From positions 28,566-92,565 of the forward strand of contig JAUNVG010000005.1 of assembly GCA_030537735.1 (NCBI GenBank): DNA of 64,000 nucleotides. Direction: 5' to 3'. The position numbers were made by a program, and so were the translations under genes. The stretch comes from Actinomycetaceae bacterium. Lineage in GTDB: Bacteria > Actinomycetota > Actinomycetes > Actinomycetales > Actinomycetaceae. How positions within the stretch are numbered: position 1 is the first letter of the stretch; every line of letters begins with the position of its first letter. This document shows positions 43,658 to 53,060 of the stretch, in pieces. The notes beneath the pieces were generated by a model, which ran no database searches, was not told the origin of the DNA, and saw only the letters and a program-made list of their open reading frames with translations.

Positions 43658-44821
43658 ATGGCTGAATCTGCACGCACCTCCGCACTGACCCAACTAAGGC
43701 ACGATAACCGCGAACATGTGGTGCGTTTACTGACCGAGCTGGGCCCGCTCACGCAGTCACAGCTAGCAAAAGAATCCGGACTGTCGAAAGCCACGGTTTC
43801 TAACCTGGTGAAGGAAATGACCGCCGAAGAGGTCGTGACGGTCGAAAACACCGTCCACAACGGCAGGCGCGCGAACCTCATCACCCTGGTGCCAACTCGG
43901 CGCGTCAGCTTGGGCATCGACATCAGCGAACACCACTACGTTTTAGCGCTGGTCAGCAGTGACCGCACCGAACTAGAGATCCGCAAAGTCGGCATCGAAA
44001 TCCCCTGGGACAGTAAAAAATTCCTAGAGTCCTTAAGTGAGAACACCACCGACATGCTGCGCGGGGCAAAACGCAAACTCAAAGACCTAGCGGCCATCGG
44101 GGTGGGCGTACCCGCACCTGTTGAAGCCGACTCTGAAAGCGTAGCCCTCACCCCGATGCTGCCGACGTGGCTCGACGCCGAGGCCGTGCTGCCAGGAATA
44201 AAGGAACTAACTGCCGGCCCGGTGACGCTGAGCAATGACGCCAACTTGGCGGCGCTGGCCGAGGTCGCGTTCGGAAACCATCGGGGAGCAGAAAACCTCA
44301 TCTACGTCCTCATCTCCCGCGGTATCGGTGCCGGGATGTACCTACGCGGGGACGAGTACACCGGGGCGTTGGGGTTCGCCGGGGAAATCGGGCACATCCG
44401 TTCCACCTCCGGCTACGAACTGTGTCGCTGCGGTAACCGCGGTTGCCTGGAAGGTGAAATCGCCACCGTTACCATGATTAAGCAGGCGCAGGCAGCTGGG
44501 TTTCGCGGGGAAACTATCGAGGACGTGGCCTGCGCCATCCACGCCGGGCACGTCGCCGTGCAGCGCGTAGTTTCCGATGCTGGGACCGTGCTGGGCCGGG
44601 CGCTGGCAGACCTGTCGTCGATACTGAACCCCGACATTATGGTGATTGGCGGTAACCCGGCAGTGACTTCGGAAGTGTTCTTGGAAGCTACTCGCATCGC
44701 GTTGCGACGACACTGTTTGCCGCTGGTGGCTGACCGTATCGACGTGTTCCCCGATTCTTTGGCGGGCAAGGCAGTTGCCCTGGGGGCGGCGGAGCGAGCC
44801 TTGCGGAAGTTGGGGCTTTAA
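43658..44821 (+). CDS. ROK-family transcriptional regulator (XylR/NagC type)
   Basis: 387 residues from an ATG at 43658 with a GATGGAAAT site; the earlier frame is not protein-like. The winged helix comes first (LGPLTQSQLAKESGLSKATV, then SNLVKEM). The ROK kinase-like fold has LSNDANLAALAEVAFGNH, GFAGEIGHI and the zinc motif CRCGNRGCLEG. The DNA-binding domain makes it a repressor rather than a sugar kinase. It directly precedes the sugar ABC transporter operon, 128 bases away, and an inverted repeat GAACrCAAAT in that gap is a likely binding site. Confidence 0.92.
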   Translation: MAESARTSALTQLRHDNREHVVRLLTELGPLTQSQLAKESGLSKATVSNLVKEMTAEEVVTVENTVHNGRRANLITLVPTRRVSLGIDISEHHYVLALVSSDRTELEIRKVGIEIPWDSKKFLESLSENTTDMLRGAKRKLKDLAAIGVGVPAPVEADSESVALTPMLPTWLDAEAVLPGIKELTAGPVTLSNDANLAALAEVAFGNHRGAENLIYVLISRGIGAGMYLRGDEYTGALGFAGEIGHIRSTSGYELCRCGNRGCLEGEIATVTMIKQAQAAGFRGETIEDVACAIHAGHVAVQRVVSDAGTVLGRALADLSSILNPDIMVIGGNPAVTSEVFLEATRIALRRHCLPLVADRIDVFPDSLAGKAVALGAAERALRKLGL

Positions 44822-44839
44822 GTCCTAAGTTAGAAGATT

Positions 44840-44909
44840 GAACGCAAATGAGATAAAAATAACTATTTGTGTTCAGACATTGACTTTAAGGGTGTGGCTT
44901 TGCGATATT
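44840..44909 (+). promoter_or_regulatory. Promoter and operator candidate of the sugar ABC operon
   Basis: GAACGCAAAT (44840-44849) and ATTTGTGTTC (44865-44874) are an inverted repeat, nine of ten positions complementary, with a 15-base spacer. A TTGACT -35 box (44880-44885) and GATATT -10 box (44904-44909, spacer 18) follow. The ROK regulator encoded just upstream is the probable ligand of the repeat. Confidence 0.55.
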
Positions 44910-44949
44910 TTCTTCAACGCAACAACGACGTGCATTATGGAGGAACAAC

Positions 44950-46509
44950 GTGGCAACCCGAACGGACCAACCCGTCATCTTACGGATGGACCACATTGTC
45001 AAAACGTTTCCCGGCGTCATTGCCCTGGACGACGTAAACCTAGTGGTACACCGACAAGAAATACACGCCATCTGCGGTGAAAACGGAGCTGGCAAATCAA
45101 CCCTGATGAAAGTGCTCTCCGGAGTGCACCCCGCAGGCACCTACCGCGGAACCATCGAATTCGACGGCAAACCCGTCAAATTCTCCAACCTACGCCAAAG
45201 CGAAGAAGCTGGAATCGCCATCATCCACCAGGAACTGGCGCTCATCCCAGAACTTTCCATCGCCGAAAACATGTTCATCGGCAACGAAAAAGCCAGCGGC
45301 GGGGTCATTAACTGGAACGAAACCCGCGCCGAAACCAAGAAATACTTGGAACTGGTAGGACTCAAAGAAGACCCCGACACCAAGATCAAAGACCTGGGAG
45401 TGGGCAAACAGCAGCTCATCGAAATCGCCAAAGCCCTGGCGAAGAAATGCCGCCTACTAATCCTGGACGAACCCACCGCCGCGCTCAACGAAGAAGAATC
45501 CCAACACCTGTTGGACATAATGCGCACCCAGCGTGAGCAGGGAATGACCATGATCATGATCTCCCACAAGCTCAACGAAATCGAAGCGATCTCCGATGCG
45601 GTAACCATCATTCGCGACGGCAAAACCATCGAAACCCTGGACGTAGCAGCCGGCGGAGTGGACGAAGACCGCATCATCCGCGGCATGGTGGGGCGGCCCT
45701 TAGAAAACCGCTACCCCGAACACGAATCCAACCCCGGCGAAGTAGCGTTCGAAGTACGCAACTGGTGGGTTCGTCACCCCATCAACACCGAACGCTGGGT
45801 GTGCAAAGGCGCCAACATGAAAGTTCGCGCCGGAGAAATCGTCGGCATCGCCGGCCTCATGGGCGCCGGACGCACCGAACTGGCACGCTCCGTATTCGGC
45901 CGCACCTACGGCATCTGGGAAGAAGGCGAACTGCTGGTAAACGGCCAGGAACGCAACGTACGCACCGTCGCCGACGCCATCAAAGCCGGAATCGCCTACC
46001 TGCCAGAAGACCGCAAAGCCCTGGGGCTGAACCTACTTGACAGCATCAAGATCTCCACCGTGGCAGCCAAACCACAAAAGATCTCCAACCGCGGAATCAT
46101 CGACTGGCACCGCGCCTCCGTGGAATCAGAGGACCTAAGAGTCAAACTACGCACCAAAGCCCCCTCCGTGGGAACCGGCGTATCCACCCTGTCGGGAGGA
46201 AACCAGCAAAAAGTAGTGCTGGCGAAATGGATGTTCTCCGACCCCGACGTCCTCATCCTCGACGAACCAACACGCGGCATCGACGTGGGGGCGAAGTACG
46301 AAATCTACTCCATCATCCACGCCCTCGCAGACCAGGGTAAAGCCATCATCCTGATCTCCTCAGAACTACCCGAACTGCTGGGAATGTCAGACCGCATCTA
46401 CACCATTTTCGAAGGCGAAGTCACCGGGGAAGTACCCGCCGACCAAGCCGACCAAGAAACCCTCATGCACCTTATGACCGCCTCCACCCAGGGGCGCCAG
46501 AACCGGTAA
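44950..46509 (+). CDS. mmsA: Sugar ABC transporter ATP-binding protein (MmsA/GguA type)
   Basis: 519 residues with two fused nucleotide-binding domains, as in xylose, ribose and multiple-monosaccharide importers. Domain 1 has CGENGAGKSTLMKVL (Walker A), LGVGKQQLIEIAKALA and LLILDEPTAAL. Domain 2 has GLMGAGRTELARSV, LSGGNQQKVVLAKW and LILDEPTRGIDVG. The GTG start has a GGAGG site. The similarity of the whole operon to the ChvE-GguAB system makes import of pentoses or hexoses likely; the exact sugar is unknown. First gene of the operon mmsA-mmsB-chvE. Confidence 0.93.
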   Translation: MATRTDQPVILRMDHIVKTFPGVIALDDVNLVVHRQEIHAICGENGAGKSTLMKVLSGVHPAGTYRGTIEFDGKPVKFSNLRQSEEAGIAIIHQELALIPELSIAENMFIGNEKASGGVINWNETRAETKKYLELVGLKEDPDTKIKDLGVGKQQLIEIAKALAKKCRLLILDEPTAALNEEESQHLLDIMRTQREQGMTMIMISHKLNEIEAISDAVTIIRDGKTIETLDVAAGGVDEDRIIRGMVGRPLENRYPEHESNPGEVAFEVRNWWVRHPINTERWVCKGANMKVRAGEIVGIAGLMGAGRTELARSVFGRTYGIWEEGELLVNGQERNVRTVADAIKAGIAYLPEDRKALGLNLLDSIKISTVAAKPQKISNRGIIDWHRASVESEDLRVKLRTKAPSVGTGVSTLSGGNQQKVVLAKWMFSDPDVLILDEPTRGIDVGAKYEIYSIIHALADQGKAIILISSELPELLGMSDRIYTIFEGEVTGEVPADQADQETLMHLMTASTQGRQNR

Positions 46510-46520
46510 AAGGAACAAAC

Positions 46521-47864
46521 ATGATGAATCAGATTCGACAACTATTCGGAGGCGACCTGCGCCAATTCGGCATGATCGGTGCGCTAGTGGCCATCTTGCT
46601 GTTCTTCCAGTGGCGCACCGGCGGACTGGTGTTCACCTCCACCAACTTCATCAACCTCGTGCAAGGCAACACCTACGTACTCATCCTCGCCCTAGGGATG
46701 CTACTAGTCATCGTCGCCGGACACATCGACCTCTCCGTCGGCTCCGTCGCCGCCTTCGTCGGCATCGTAGTCGCCATGGCCTACACCCAATGGGGCTGGC
46801 CCGAATGGCTATGCATCATCCTCGGCCTAGCACTCGGCGCAGTCGTGGGAGCCTGGAACGGATTCTGGGTCGCCTACGTGGGCGTGCCCGCCTTCGTGGT
46901 CACGCTCTCTGGCTGGATGCTGTTTCGCGGTCTCAACCAGTGGGTAGGTGCCTCCACCACCATCCCCTCCGGCCCCATCTTGCAATACCTCGGCGGCGGC
47001 TTCCTCCCCGACATCGCCCCCGACACCATTCCCTTCAACCTACCCACCATGATTATCGCCGTGGTCGCCGTAATCGGTGTGGTAGTGCGCGAACTACGGC
47101 AACGCTCCGCCGCGAAGAAATACCAACTCGACATCTCCCCGCTGTGGGTATCCGCAGTGCGAGTAACCGTCCTCGCCGCCATCATCTTGTCGGTATTTTG
47201 GATCTTCGCCACCGGCAACCCCGGCACCTCCATCCCGGTAGCGGGCCTGATCATCATCGTGCTGGTGCTGTTCTACTCCTTCTTGTCGACTAAAACCATC
47301 CTCGGCCGCGGCGTCTATGCGGTAGGTGGCAACCGGCAAGCAGCGGCACTAGCAGGCGTATCGCTAGAAAAAACCAACTTCTTCGTAATGTTCAACAACG
47401 CCGTACTGGCCTCCATCGCCGCCATGATCTTCATCGGCCGCGCACACGCCTCCGGGCCGCAGGATGGAAACCTGTGGGAACTCGACGCCATCGCCGCCGT
47501 CTTCATCGGCGGGGCAGCGGTAACCGGCGGCGTCGGCACCGTCATGGGAACCATGGTCGGGGCGCTGGTGATGGCCTCGCTCAACAACGGCCTATCACTA
47601 CTGGGCATCGGCATTGACCGCACCCAGGTGATTAAAGGCGCCGTGCTGCTGGCCGCCGTTGCCATCGACGTTTACTCCAAGAAACAAGGTAAACGCTCCG
47701 TCATCGGCATGATGATGAACGCCAACAAACGCGGTAAAACCGGGCAGGGGCAAACGCCAGCGGAAACCGCAAGCAGCGGCGAACTCGCGGCCGAGCACCC
47801 CACTAAGCCAGGTACCGCAGACCCCGATGCCAACCTCACCGAAAGTGTCAGTGGCGGCAACTAA
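46521..47864 (+). CDS. mmsB: Sugar ABC transporter permease (MmsB/GguB type)
   Basis: 447 residues with about ten or more membrane helices. ALGMLLVIVAGHIDLSVGSV and the GVPAFVVTLSGWMLFRGLN loop are typical of the ribose/xylose permease family, and YAVGGNRQAAALAGVSLEKT is the conserved cytoplasmic coupling segment. The last 55 residues form a hydrophilic tail. It lies 11 bases after the ATPase gene. A 232-base gap with three degenerate 28-base repeats separates it from the binding-protein gene. Confidence 0.92.
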   Translation: MMNQIRQLFGGDLRQFGMIGALVAILLFFQWRTGGLVFTSTNFINLVQGNTYVLILALGMLLVIVAGHIDLSVGSVAAFVGIVVAMAYTQWGWPEWLCIILGLALGAVVGAWNGFWVAYVGVPAFVVTLSGWMLFRGLNQWVGASTTIPSGPILQYLGGGFLPDIAPDTIPFNLPTMIIAVVAVIGVVVRELRQRSAAKKYQLDISPLWVSAVRVTVLAAIILSVFWIFATGNPGTSIPVAGLIIIVLVLFYSFLSTKTILGRGVYAVGGNRQAAALAGVSLEKTNFFVMFNNAVLASIAAMIFIGRAHASGPQDGNLWELDAIAAVFIGGAAVTGGVGTVMGTMVGALVMASLNNGLSLLGIGIDRTQVIKGAVLLAAVAIDVYSKKQGKRSVIGMMMNANKRGKTGQGQTPAETASSGELAAEHPTKPGTADPDANLTESVSGGN

Positions 47865-47893
47865 ATACCAGGCGAAAGCAGCGCTGAAGCGGC

Positions 47894-47979
47894 AACCCCC
47901 AACTGCAAAACCGCAGGGAAGTAACCCGAACTGCGCACAGGCAGGAAGGAAGCCCGAATTGCAAAGACCGCAAGAGGGC
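47894..47979. repeat. Three degenerate 28-base repeats between permease and binding-protein genes
   Basis: Units at 47894-47922, 47923-47950 and 47951-47979 share the pattern AACCC.GAACTGCAAA.CCGCAGG. They lie in the intergenic part of one operon and may form RNA structure that sets expression of the binding protein. Confidence 0.45.
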
Positions 47980-48096
47980 AGCCGCGACAGTGAACCTTGG
48001 GAAGATCTAAGGCCGCTTTCGACAATAACTAAATAGGAAAAATCCCGTCCCCCCGCGCCCACAGGGCGTAGCGGACATCAACAGAAAGAGAGAACC

Positions 48097-49221
48097 ATGT
48101 TCAGCATCCGCAAAGCCGCGGCTATGGGCGCAATCGCCGCAGTCGCACTGGGCGCAACCGCCTGTGGAGCGCGCGACACCTCCGGAGGAACCGACTCGTC
48201 CTCGACCGCCGCAGGATCCGACAAGCAAGTATCCATCGGTATTGCCATGCCGCAGAAAACCTCCCAAAACTGGGTGGAAGCGGAAAAACTGTTCATCCAA
48301 AAGTGCGAAGAGATCAACGCTAACTGCGATATCCAGTTCGCCAACGGCGGTGTGTCCGAACAGCAAAACCAGATTGGTGCAATGATCACCAAGGGCGTAG
48401 ACGTGCTACTAATCGGCGCGATTGACGGCTCGCAGCTGGGCTCCCAACTTGACCAGGCGCGCGCCGCCGGCATCAAGATCGTGGCCTACGACCGCCTGCT
48501 GACCAACACCAAGAACATCGACTACTACATTGCTTACGACAACTTCCACGTCGGTGAACTCCAAGGCCAAGCACTGCTCGACGGCCTCGGTAAAGAAAAG
48601 GGCTCCGGACCGTACAAGATCGAGGTCTTCGGTGGCTCCCCTGACGACTCCAACTCCCTGAAGTTCTTCAACGGCGCCATGAGCGTGCTCCAGCCCAAGA
48701 TTGACGACGGCACCTTGGTAGTAGGCTCCGGACAGAGCGAATACTCCCAGGCCGCCACCCAAGGGTGGGACCCGAAGAACGCACAGACCCGCATGGACTC
48801 CCTGCTGGCATCGACCTACCCCGGCACCGAAGCCCCCGACGGCGTGCTCTCCCCCAACGACACCCTGGCTCGCGCCATCCTCACCTCCATTGGTGACAAG
48901 CGCGAACGCCCGGTAGTTACCGGACAGGACTCCGAAGACGAATCCGTGACCCTGGTAGCCAAGGGTGAACAGTACTCCACCATCTTCAAAGACACCCGTT
49001 ACCTGGTGGAACAATCCGTCAAACTGGCCGAGCAGCTAGCTAAGGGCGAGGAACCGAACCTGGGCGATGTGAAGCTGGATGACAAGCAGTACGAATCCAT
49101 GGAAGGCAACCCGGTTAAGTCCTACCTGCTCAGCCCGGTGATTGTCACCAAGGACAACGCCGCTGAGGTTTACAAGGACGACGAACTGCGCGCCAAGCTG
49201 GTAGCTGACGCCACCAAGTAA
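48097..49221 (+). CDS. chvE: Sugar ABC transporter substrate-binding lipoprotein (ChvE type)
   Basis: 374 residues. The signal peptide ends in the lipobox GATAC, then a Ser/Gly-rich linker. The periplasmic-binding fold 1 shows VSIGIAMPQKTSQNWVEAEK, VDVLLIGAIDGSQLGSQLDQ, IKIVAYDRLLTNTKNIDYYI and VTGQDSEDESVTLVA, as in ChvE. It captures monosaccharides for the MmsAB transporter; the specific sugar is not visible. A GAAAGAGAGAA stretch precedes the ATG. Two hairpins follow the gene. Confidence 0.93.
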   Translation: MFSIRKAAAMGAIAAVALGATACGARDTSGGTDSSSTAAGSDKQVSIGIAMPQKTSQNWVEAEKLFIQKCEEINANCDIQFANGGVSEQQNQIGAMITKGVDVLLIGAIDGSQLGSQLDQARAAGIKIVAYDRLLTNTKNIDYYIAYDNFHVGELQGQALLDGLGKEKGSGPYKIEVFGGSPDDSNSLKFFNGAMSVLQPKIDDGTLVVGSGQSEYSQAATQGWDPKNAQTRMDSLLASTYPGTEAPDGVLSPNDTLARAILTSIGDKRERPVVTGQDSEDESVTLVAKGEQYSTIFKDTRYLVEQSVKLAEQLAKGEEPNLGDVKLDDKQYESMEGNPVKSYLLSPVIVTKDNAAEVYKDDELRAKLVADATK

Positions 49222-49242
49222 GGTCGCCTTCGTTGAAGGTGT

Positions 49243-49283
49243 AAGACTGCGGCCAGTGCTTGGCGGCACTGGCCGCAAGTCTT
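49243..49283 (+). terminator. Terminator of the sugar ABC operon
   Basis: AAGACT-GCGGCCAGTGC pairs with GCACTGGCCGC-AAGTCTT in a stem of about 17 bp, 21 bases after the chvE stop. No long T-run follows. Confidence 0.7.
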
Positions 49284-49334
49284 AACAACACTTGCGCTCA
49301 CGTTCCTCCTCTTCCTTTCGACCGAGCGCATCCT

Positions 49335-49362
49335 GCCCCCGCTGCTTTTTAGCAGCGGGGGC
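49335..49362. terminator. Second hairpin after chvE
   Basis: GCCCCCGCTGCT-TTTT-AGCAGCGGGGGC is a perfect 12-bp stem with a 4-base loop. It lies in the 270-base gap before the next gene and may be a backup terminator or processing element. The rest of the gap holds nothing recognised. Confidence 0.55.
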
Positions 49363-49491
49363 TAAACACAGCCAGTGGGGCGCGGGCGAAAGTGCGCAGG
49401 TGGCGAACGCGAGTGGCACAGTGCCAAGGCGGGTGAGGCATGGCACTTCTAGGAACACACCAGCAGATAGTTGAACGGTTAAAATGATGTG

Positions 49492-50436
49492 ATGAACTTA
49501 GACGTCGATATTTCATTCGGAGAAGACCTGGTGCTCTCCCCGGAGGAATTCCGTCTAGCTGCCGGAATTGACAGGCTTGCCGACCTACGTGACCGGCACG
49601 TTCGCGAACTACCTAGCTTCGGGGAACTCGAAAAGCGCGACCACCGTCGCTACCTGATGTCCACCCTGCGTGACTCGTTGCGAAAACGCGAAAGACTGTG
49701 GCTCATTCCCTTCACCGCCCAAGACCTAGAAGAATGGCAACAATGGCTACCTGCCGAAATCTTCAAAACCGTCGGGCCGGAGCAAGAATACGAAGGTGAG
49801 AAAGTCACGCCTATGGGGATAGCGCCCATAGACATTGCCCAAGCGCTGGCCGACAGAGCCAACGCCGACGATGTGGACTTCCTGCGCACCGGACTGCGAG
49901 AGATCGACGGCCTCGTGGTGCCTACCCGCCTTTACCGTAAACTCATCGCCGTGGGGGTTTCGGTTACCCCACGAACCCGGCTCATGCGTTGGCTCACCAA
50001 CCCCCGGGTGCTGGCTTACATCGTGGTATTCGTCTACTCCGCCCTACGGGCACTACCGGTTACATTCGTGAAAGAATTCCACGGTTCCATCCTGCTGCTA
50101 TGGACCATTGACCTGGTGACCGCTATTCCCTACACCTGGGGTGTCATAGCGATGGTCACCGCACCGCGGTTCAAAATGCGCCTAGTGGGATTGGTAGTCA
50201 CAGTTGTGACCTTCATGCTTCCCTACATTTATTTCGGGCTAAACGGGCGCGACTACCCCGACCACATTCTTTTCATAATCGGCTGCCTCATCGCCGGAAC
50301 CTTCGTGCTAGAAGGGTACAAGATGTGGCTCGACCGCCGGGTGCGTACCTCACTGCTGTGGCGGCGCCGCCCGCAAGCACGCTTGAGGAAAGCCATCCTG
50401 CGACACCAGCAACGCTGGCAACGCCGGGTGCGCTAG
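49492..50436 (+). CDS. Hypothetical membrane protein with soluble N-terminal half
   Basis: 314 residues; the ATG at 49492 is used, and an overlapping GTG at 49489 is possible. The first 170 residues are charged and soluble, including REIDGLVVPTRLYRKLIAVG just before the membrane part. Four membrane helices follow, beginning at LAYIVVFVYSALRALPVTFV, and then a strongly basic C-terminus rich in Arg. I do not recognise a family. It is convergent with the phosphatidylcholine synthase-like gene, with only 16 bases between their ends, which gives no operon hint. Confidence 0.7.
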   Translation: MNLDVDISFGEDLVLSPEEFRLAAGIDRLADLRDRHVRELPSFGELEKRDHRRYLMSTLRDSLRKRERLWLIPFTAQDLEEWQQWLPAEIFKTVGPEQEYEGEKVTPMGIAPIDIAQALADRANADDVDFLRTGLREIDGLVVPTRLYRKLIAVGVSVTPRTRLMRWLTNPRVLAYIVVFVYSALRALPVTFVKEFHGSILLLWTIDLVTAIPYTWGVIAMVTAPRFKMRLVGLVVTVVTFMLPYIYFGLNGRDYPDHILFIIGCLIAGTFVLEGYKMWLDRRVRTSLLWRRRPQARLRKAILRHQQRWQRRVR

Positions 50437-50452
50437 GGGCGCAAAACGCTGG

Positions 50453-51235
50453 CTAGTTAGAAGACTTAGCTGCCTTGCGGGCGATCTGCCGGTCACGTAA
50501 AGCCCGCGCCGGACCCAGGATCGTGCGCTGGGCCGAAGCCACCAGCAACCACACGCCAGAGATCCACCAAACCACAACCAGTAAGGTTGGGGAACCCGGA
50601 TAGGCGTAAACCCACCAAGCGGTAGCTACCACCCAGGCAATAGCGGCGCTAGCATTAGCCCAACGCAGATGCTCCACTCGGAACGGGTGAACCCACTTCC
50701 ACGGAACCACTGCCAAGATCGTGAAGGTAACTACCACCAGCCAGTTCACCACTACGCCAGTGCCGAAAAGCCACAAAGTAACCGCCACTACGTTCCACGC
50801 CGCGGGGAAACCCACGAAGTACCAGTCAGAGGACTTCATCTTCGTATTGGCATAGCAGAACATCGATGAAACCATCGCCATGACCGCCGCCAACAGCGGC
50901 AAGAAATAACCCGGGCCAAGAGGCAGGTAATGCATCATGAACAGCGCCGGCACCAAGGTCCAGGTCATGTAGTCGACCACGTTATCCATCATCACGCCAC
51001 TGAACCAGGGCACCACCTCGGTGACCTTCGCTTTACGAGCCAACGGCCCGTCAATGGCGTCCACCACCATGGAGACACCTAGCCAAAGCCACATCAGTTT
51101 GATGTCGCCGCGCATTAGCGCCTCGGCTGCCAGGATTAGCCACAGCAATCCAGACATGGTGAAAGCATGGACAGCCCAAACAGCAATGTAGCGGGAAGTA
51201 CTCCACTGGGAGGGGGTGGCTTCGGCGGTGGTCAC
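50453..51235 (-). CDS. pcs: CDP-alcohol phosphatidyltransferase, probable phosphatidylcholine synthase
   Basis: 260 residues, about eight membrane helices. The CDP-alcohol motif is D59-AI-D62-G63-PL-A66-R67, then 12 residues, G80-xxx-D84-xxx-D88. The usual spacing is 8-9; the 12-residue spacing and KEVLPNW-like TEVVPWFSG are those of Pcs enzymes, as are FVGFPAAWNVVAVTLWLF and PWKWVHPFRVEHLRW. Pcs joins choline directly to CDP-diacylglycerol. If correct, the organism makes phosphatidylcholine from external choline. The GTG start has an AAGGAG site. It stands alone, downstream of the malic enzyme terminator. Confidence 0.8.
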   Translation of the reverse strand: MTTAEATPSQWSTSRYIAVWAVHAFTMSGLLWLILAAEALMRGDIKLMWLWLGVSMVVDAIDGPLARKAKVTEVVPWFSGVMMDNVVDYMTWTLVPALFMMHYLPLGPGYFLPLLAAVMAMVSSMFCYANTKMKSSDWYFVGFPAAWNVVAVTLWLFGTGVVVNWLVVVTFTILAVVPWKWVHPFRVEHLRWANASAAIAWVVATAWWVYAYPGSPTLLVVVWWISGVWLLVASAQRTILGPARALRDRQIARKAAKSSN

Positions 51236-51347
51236 TAATGACTCCTTGCATAGGATAAAGGTTCAGTAACAGCATAAAGCGACAAACCCCGAAAAAATAG
51301 CTCCACTCGCTGCCAGTGACCAAAATCCAGTTATGCTGACGTAAAAA

Positions 51348-51391
51348 CTTCCCCCAGGCTGACTTGTCAAGACAGGTGAACCTGGGGGAAG
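51348..51391 (-). terminator. Terminator of the malic enzyme gene
   Basis: CTTCCCCCAGG and CCTGGGGGAAG form an 11-bp stem; on the minus strand TTTTT follows. It lies 40 bases after the malic enzyme stop. Confidence 0.88.
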
Positions 51392-51431
51392 AACTAAGCC
51401 GGCGAGTGCGCCAGACAGGAACGGAAGAAAA

Positions 51432-52859
51432 CTAGGCTCCCTCGGTGTGTTCCTGCAACGGAATCTCATGCTTGGGAAGGTCCGTGGCCGCGGGTTTGAC
51501 CGCTACCTTCACCGCGCGGGTAACTCGCTCATCGAAAACGCCGGGAATAATGTAGTGAGGCGACAACTCGTCCTCGGAAATAACCGACGCAATCGCCAAC
51601 GCGGTTACGCGCAGCAGCTCCGTAGTGATGGTCTTAACCCGCGCATCCAACACGCCGCGGAACAGGCCGGGGAACGCCAACACGTTGTTGATCTGGTTGG
51701 GGAAATCCGAACGCCCAGTGGCGACAATGTCGGCGTACTCGCTGGCGCCAATCGGGTCAACTTCCGGAGTGGGGTTAGCCAAAGCGAAAACAATCGCCCG
51801 CTCATTCATCTGCGCTAAGTCCTCCGGCTGCAAGATGTCCCCATGCGAAACTCCGATGAACACGTCAGCGTCCTTCAAACCAGACTTCAGGTCGCCATGC
51901 ACCAGGCGCGGGTTCGTCATTTCCGCCAGCTCCCGGCGCGCCGGGTTCATACCTTCGACGTCGTCGGCAGCCAACGCCCCATTGCGGCCGTAGCCAACAA
52001 TGTCGCGCGCACCCTGAGCCAGTAAGAGCTTAATGATGGCGGTGCCGGCCGCGCCCACACCCGAAACCACGATGCGAACGTCCTCGATCTTCTTATCAAC
52101 CACTTTCAAAGCGTTGATTAGCGCAGCCAACACCACAATCGCAGTGCCGTGCTGATCGTCGTGGAAGACGGGGATGTCTAACTCCTCGCGCAGGCGCGCT
52201 TCAATCTCGAAACAACGCGGAGCGGAGATGTCTTCTAAGTTAATCCCACCGTAACCGGGGGCAATGGCCTTGATGATGGAAATAATTTCCTCAGTGTCCT
52301 TGGTGTTTAGAACCACCGGCCAAGCATCTACGCCACCGAACTGCTTAAACAGTACCGCTTTACCTTCCATTACCGGCAAGGCAGCTTCCGGACCGATATC
52401 TCCCAGGCCGAGCACCGCGGTGCCGTCGGTAACCACGGCCACGGTGTTGGCGCGCATCGTCAAGAAGTGCGACTTCATGGGAGCGTCGTGGATGGAGGTA
52501 CATACCCGCGCCACGCCCGGGGTGTAAACGCGCGAGAGGTCGGCGCGGTTGTGGATCGGGGTCTTCGGCGTAACCGATAGTTTGCCGCCGATGTGAGCCA
52601 GGAAGGTGGCGTCAGAAATGGAGGAGACGGAAACGCCTTCCATATTGGTAAGTAGTTGGGCGATTTCGCGGCGGTGCGCGGAGTCGCGGGTGTTACAGGT
52701 AATGTCAAGAACCATGTCGCCGCGATCGGAATCGGCGACGTCCATACCTGTAATGGCGGCCCCGGTGTCAGCAATCAAGTCAACGATGTTGGAGATGCGG
52801 ACGTCAGTGCCTTTGATTTTTACTCGGTAGGAGGCGGTGTAGGACGGTGAAACTCTCAT
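51432..52859 (-). CDS. NAD(P)-dependent malic enzyme with N-terminal ACT domain
   Basis: 475 residues from an ATG at 52859 behind GAGGG; the frame extends 26 codons further without support. Residues 1-80 form an ACT domain ([20 protein letters not shown]), a regulatory module. The malic enzyme part has [49 protein letters not shown] with metal ligands, the Rossmann motif [12 protein letters not shown] and [10 protein letters not shown]. It decarboxylates malate to pyruvate. It is divergent from the DASS dicarboxylate symporter operon, so uptake and use of malate are probably coordinated. Confidence 0.93.
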   Translation of the reverse strand: MRVSPSYTASYRVKIKGTDVRISNIVDLIADTGAAITGMDVADSDRGDMVLDITCNTRDSAHRREIAQLLTNMEGVSVSSISDATFLAHIGGKLSVTPKTPIHNRADLSRVYTPGVARVCTSIHDAPMKSHFLTMRANTVAVVTDGTAVLGLGDIGPEAALPVMEGKAVLFKQFGGVDAWPVVLNTKDTEEIISIIKAIAPGYGGINLEDISAPRCFEIEARLREELDIPVFHDDQHGTAIVVLAALINALKVVDKKIEDVRIVVSGVGAAGTAIIKLLLAQGARDIVGYGRNGALAADDVEGMNPARRELAEMTNPRLVHGDLKSGLKDADVFIGVSHGDILQPEDLAQMNERAIVFALANPTPEVDPIGASEYADIVATGRSDFPNQINNVLAFPGLFRGVLDARVKTITTELLRVTALAIASVISEDELSPHYIIPGVFDERVTRAVKVAVKPAATDLPKHEIPLQEHTEGA

Positions 52860-53060
52860 TAATTCCCTCGATTCGGACCGTGTCCCTTCTATCCTAAGGC
52901 ATAGCACTTTAGACCCAGCATGTGAGCTGTACCTCACGGTAAAATCGACAAGGGTGTAAATCGCGACAAAGTAGCCGCTGACACGCAGTGAGCACCCAAC
53001 CTAAAAGAATCACTGAACATAAGTTCTGTTTTAAGATCTGACAACAAGGAACCGCTACCT

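Noticed and set aside
47827..48036. 69-residue frame between the permease and binding-protein genes
   Set aside because: It overlaps the permease end, has no ribosome binding site and reads through degenerate repeats.
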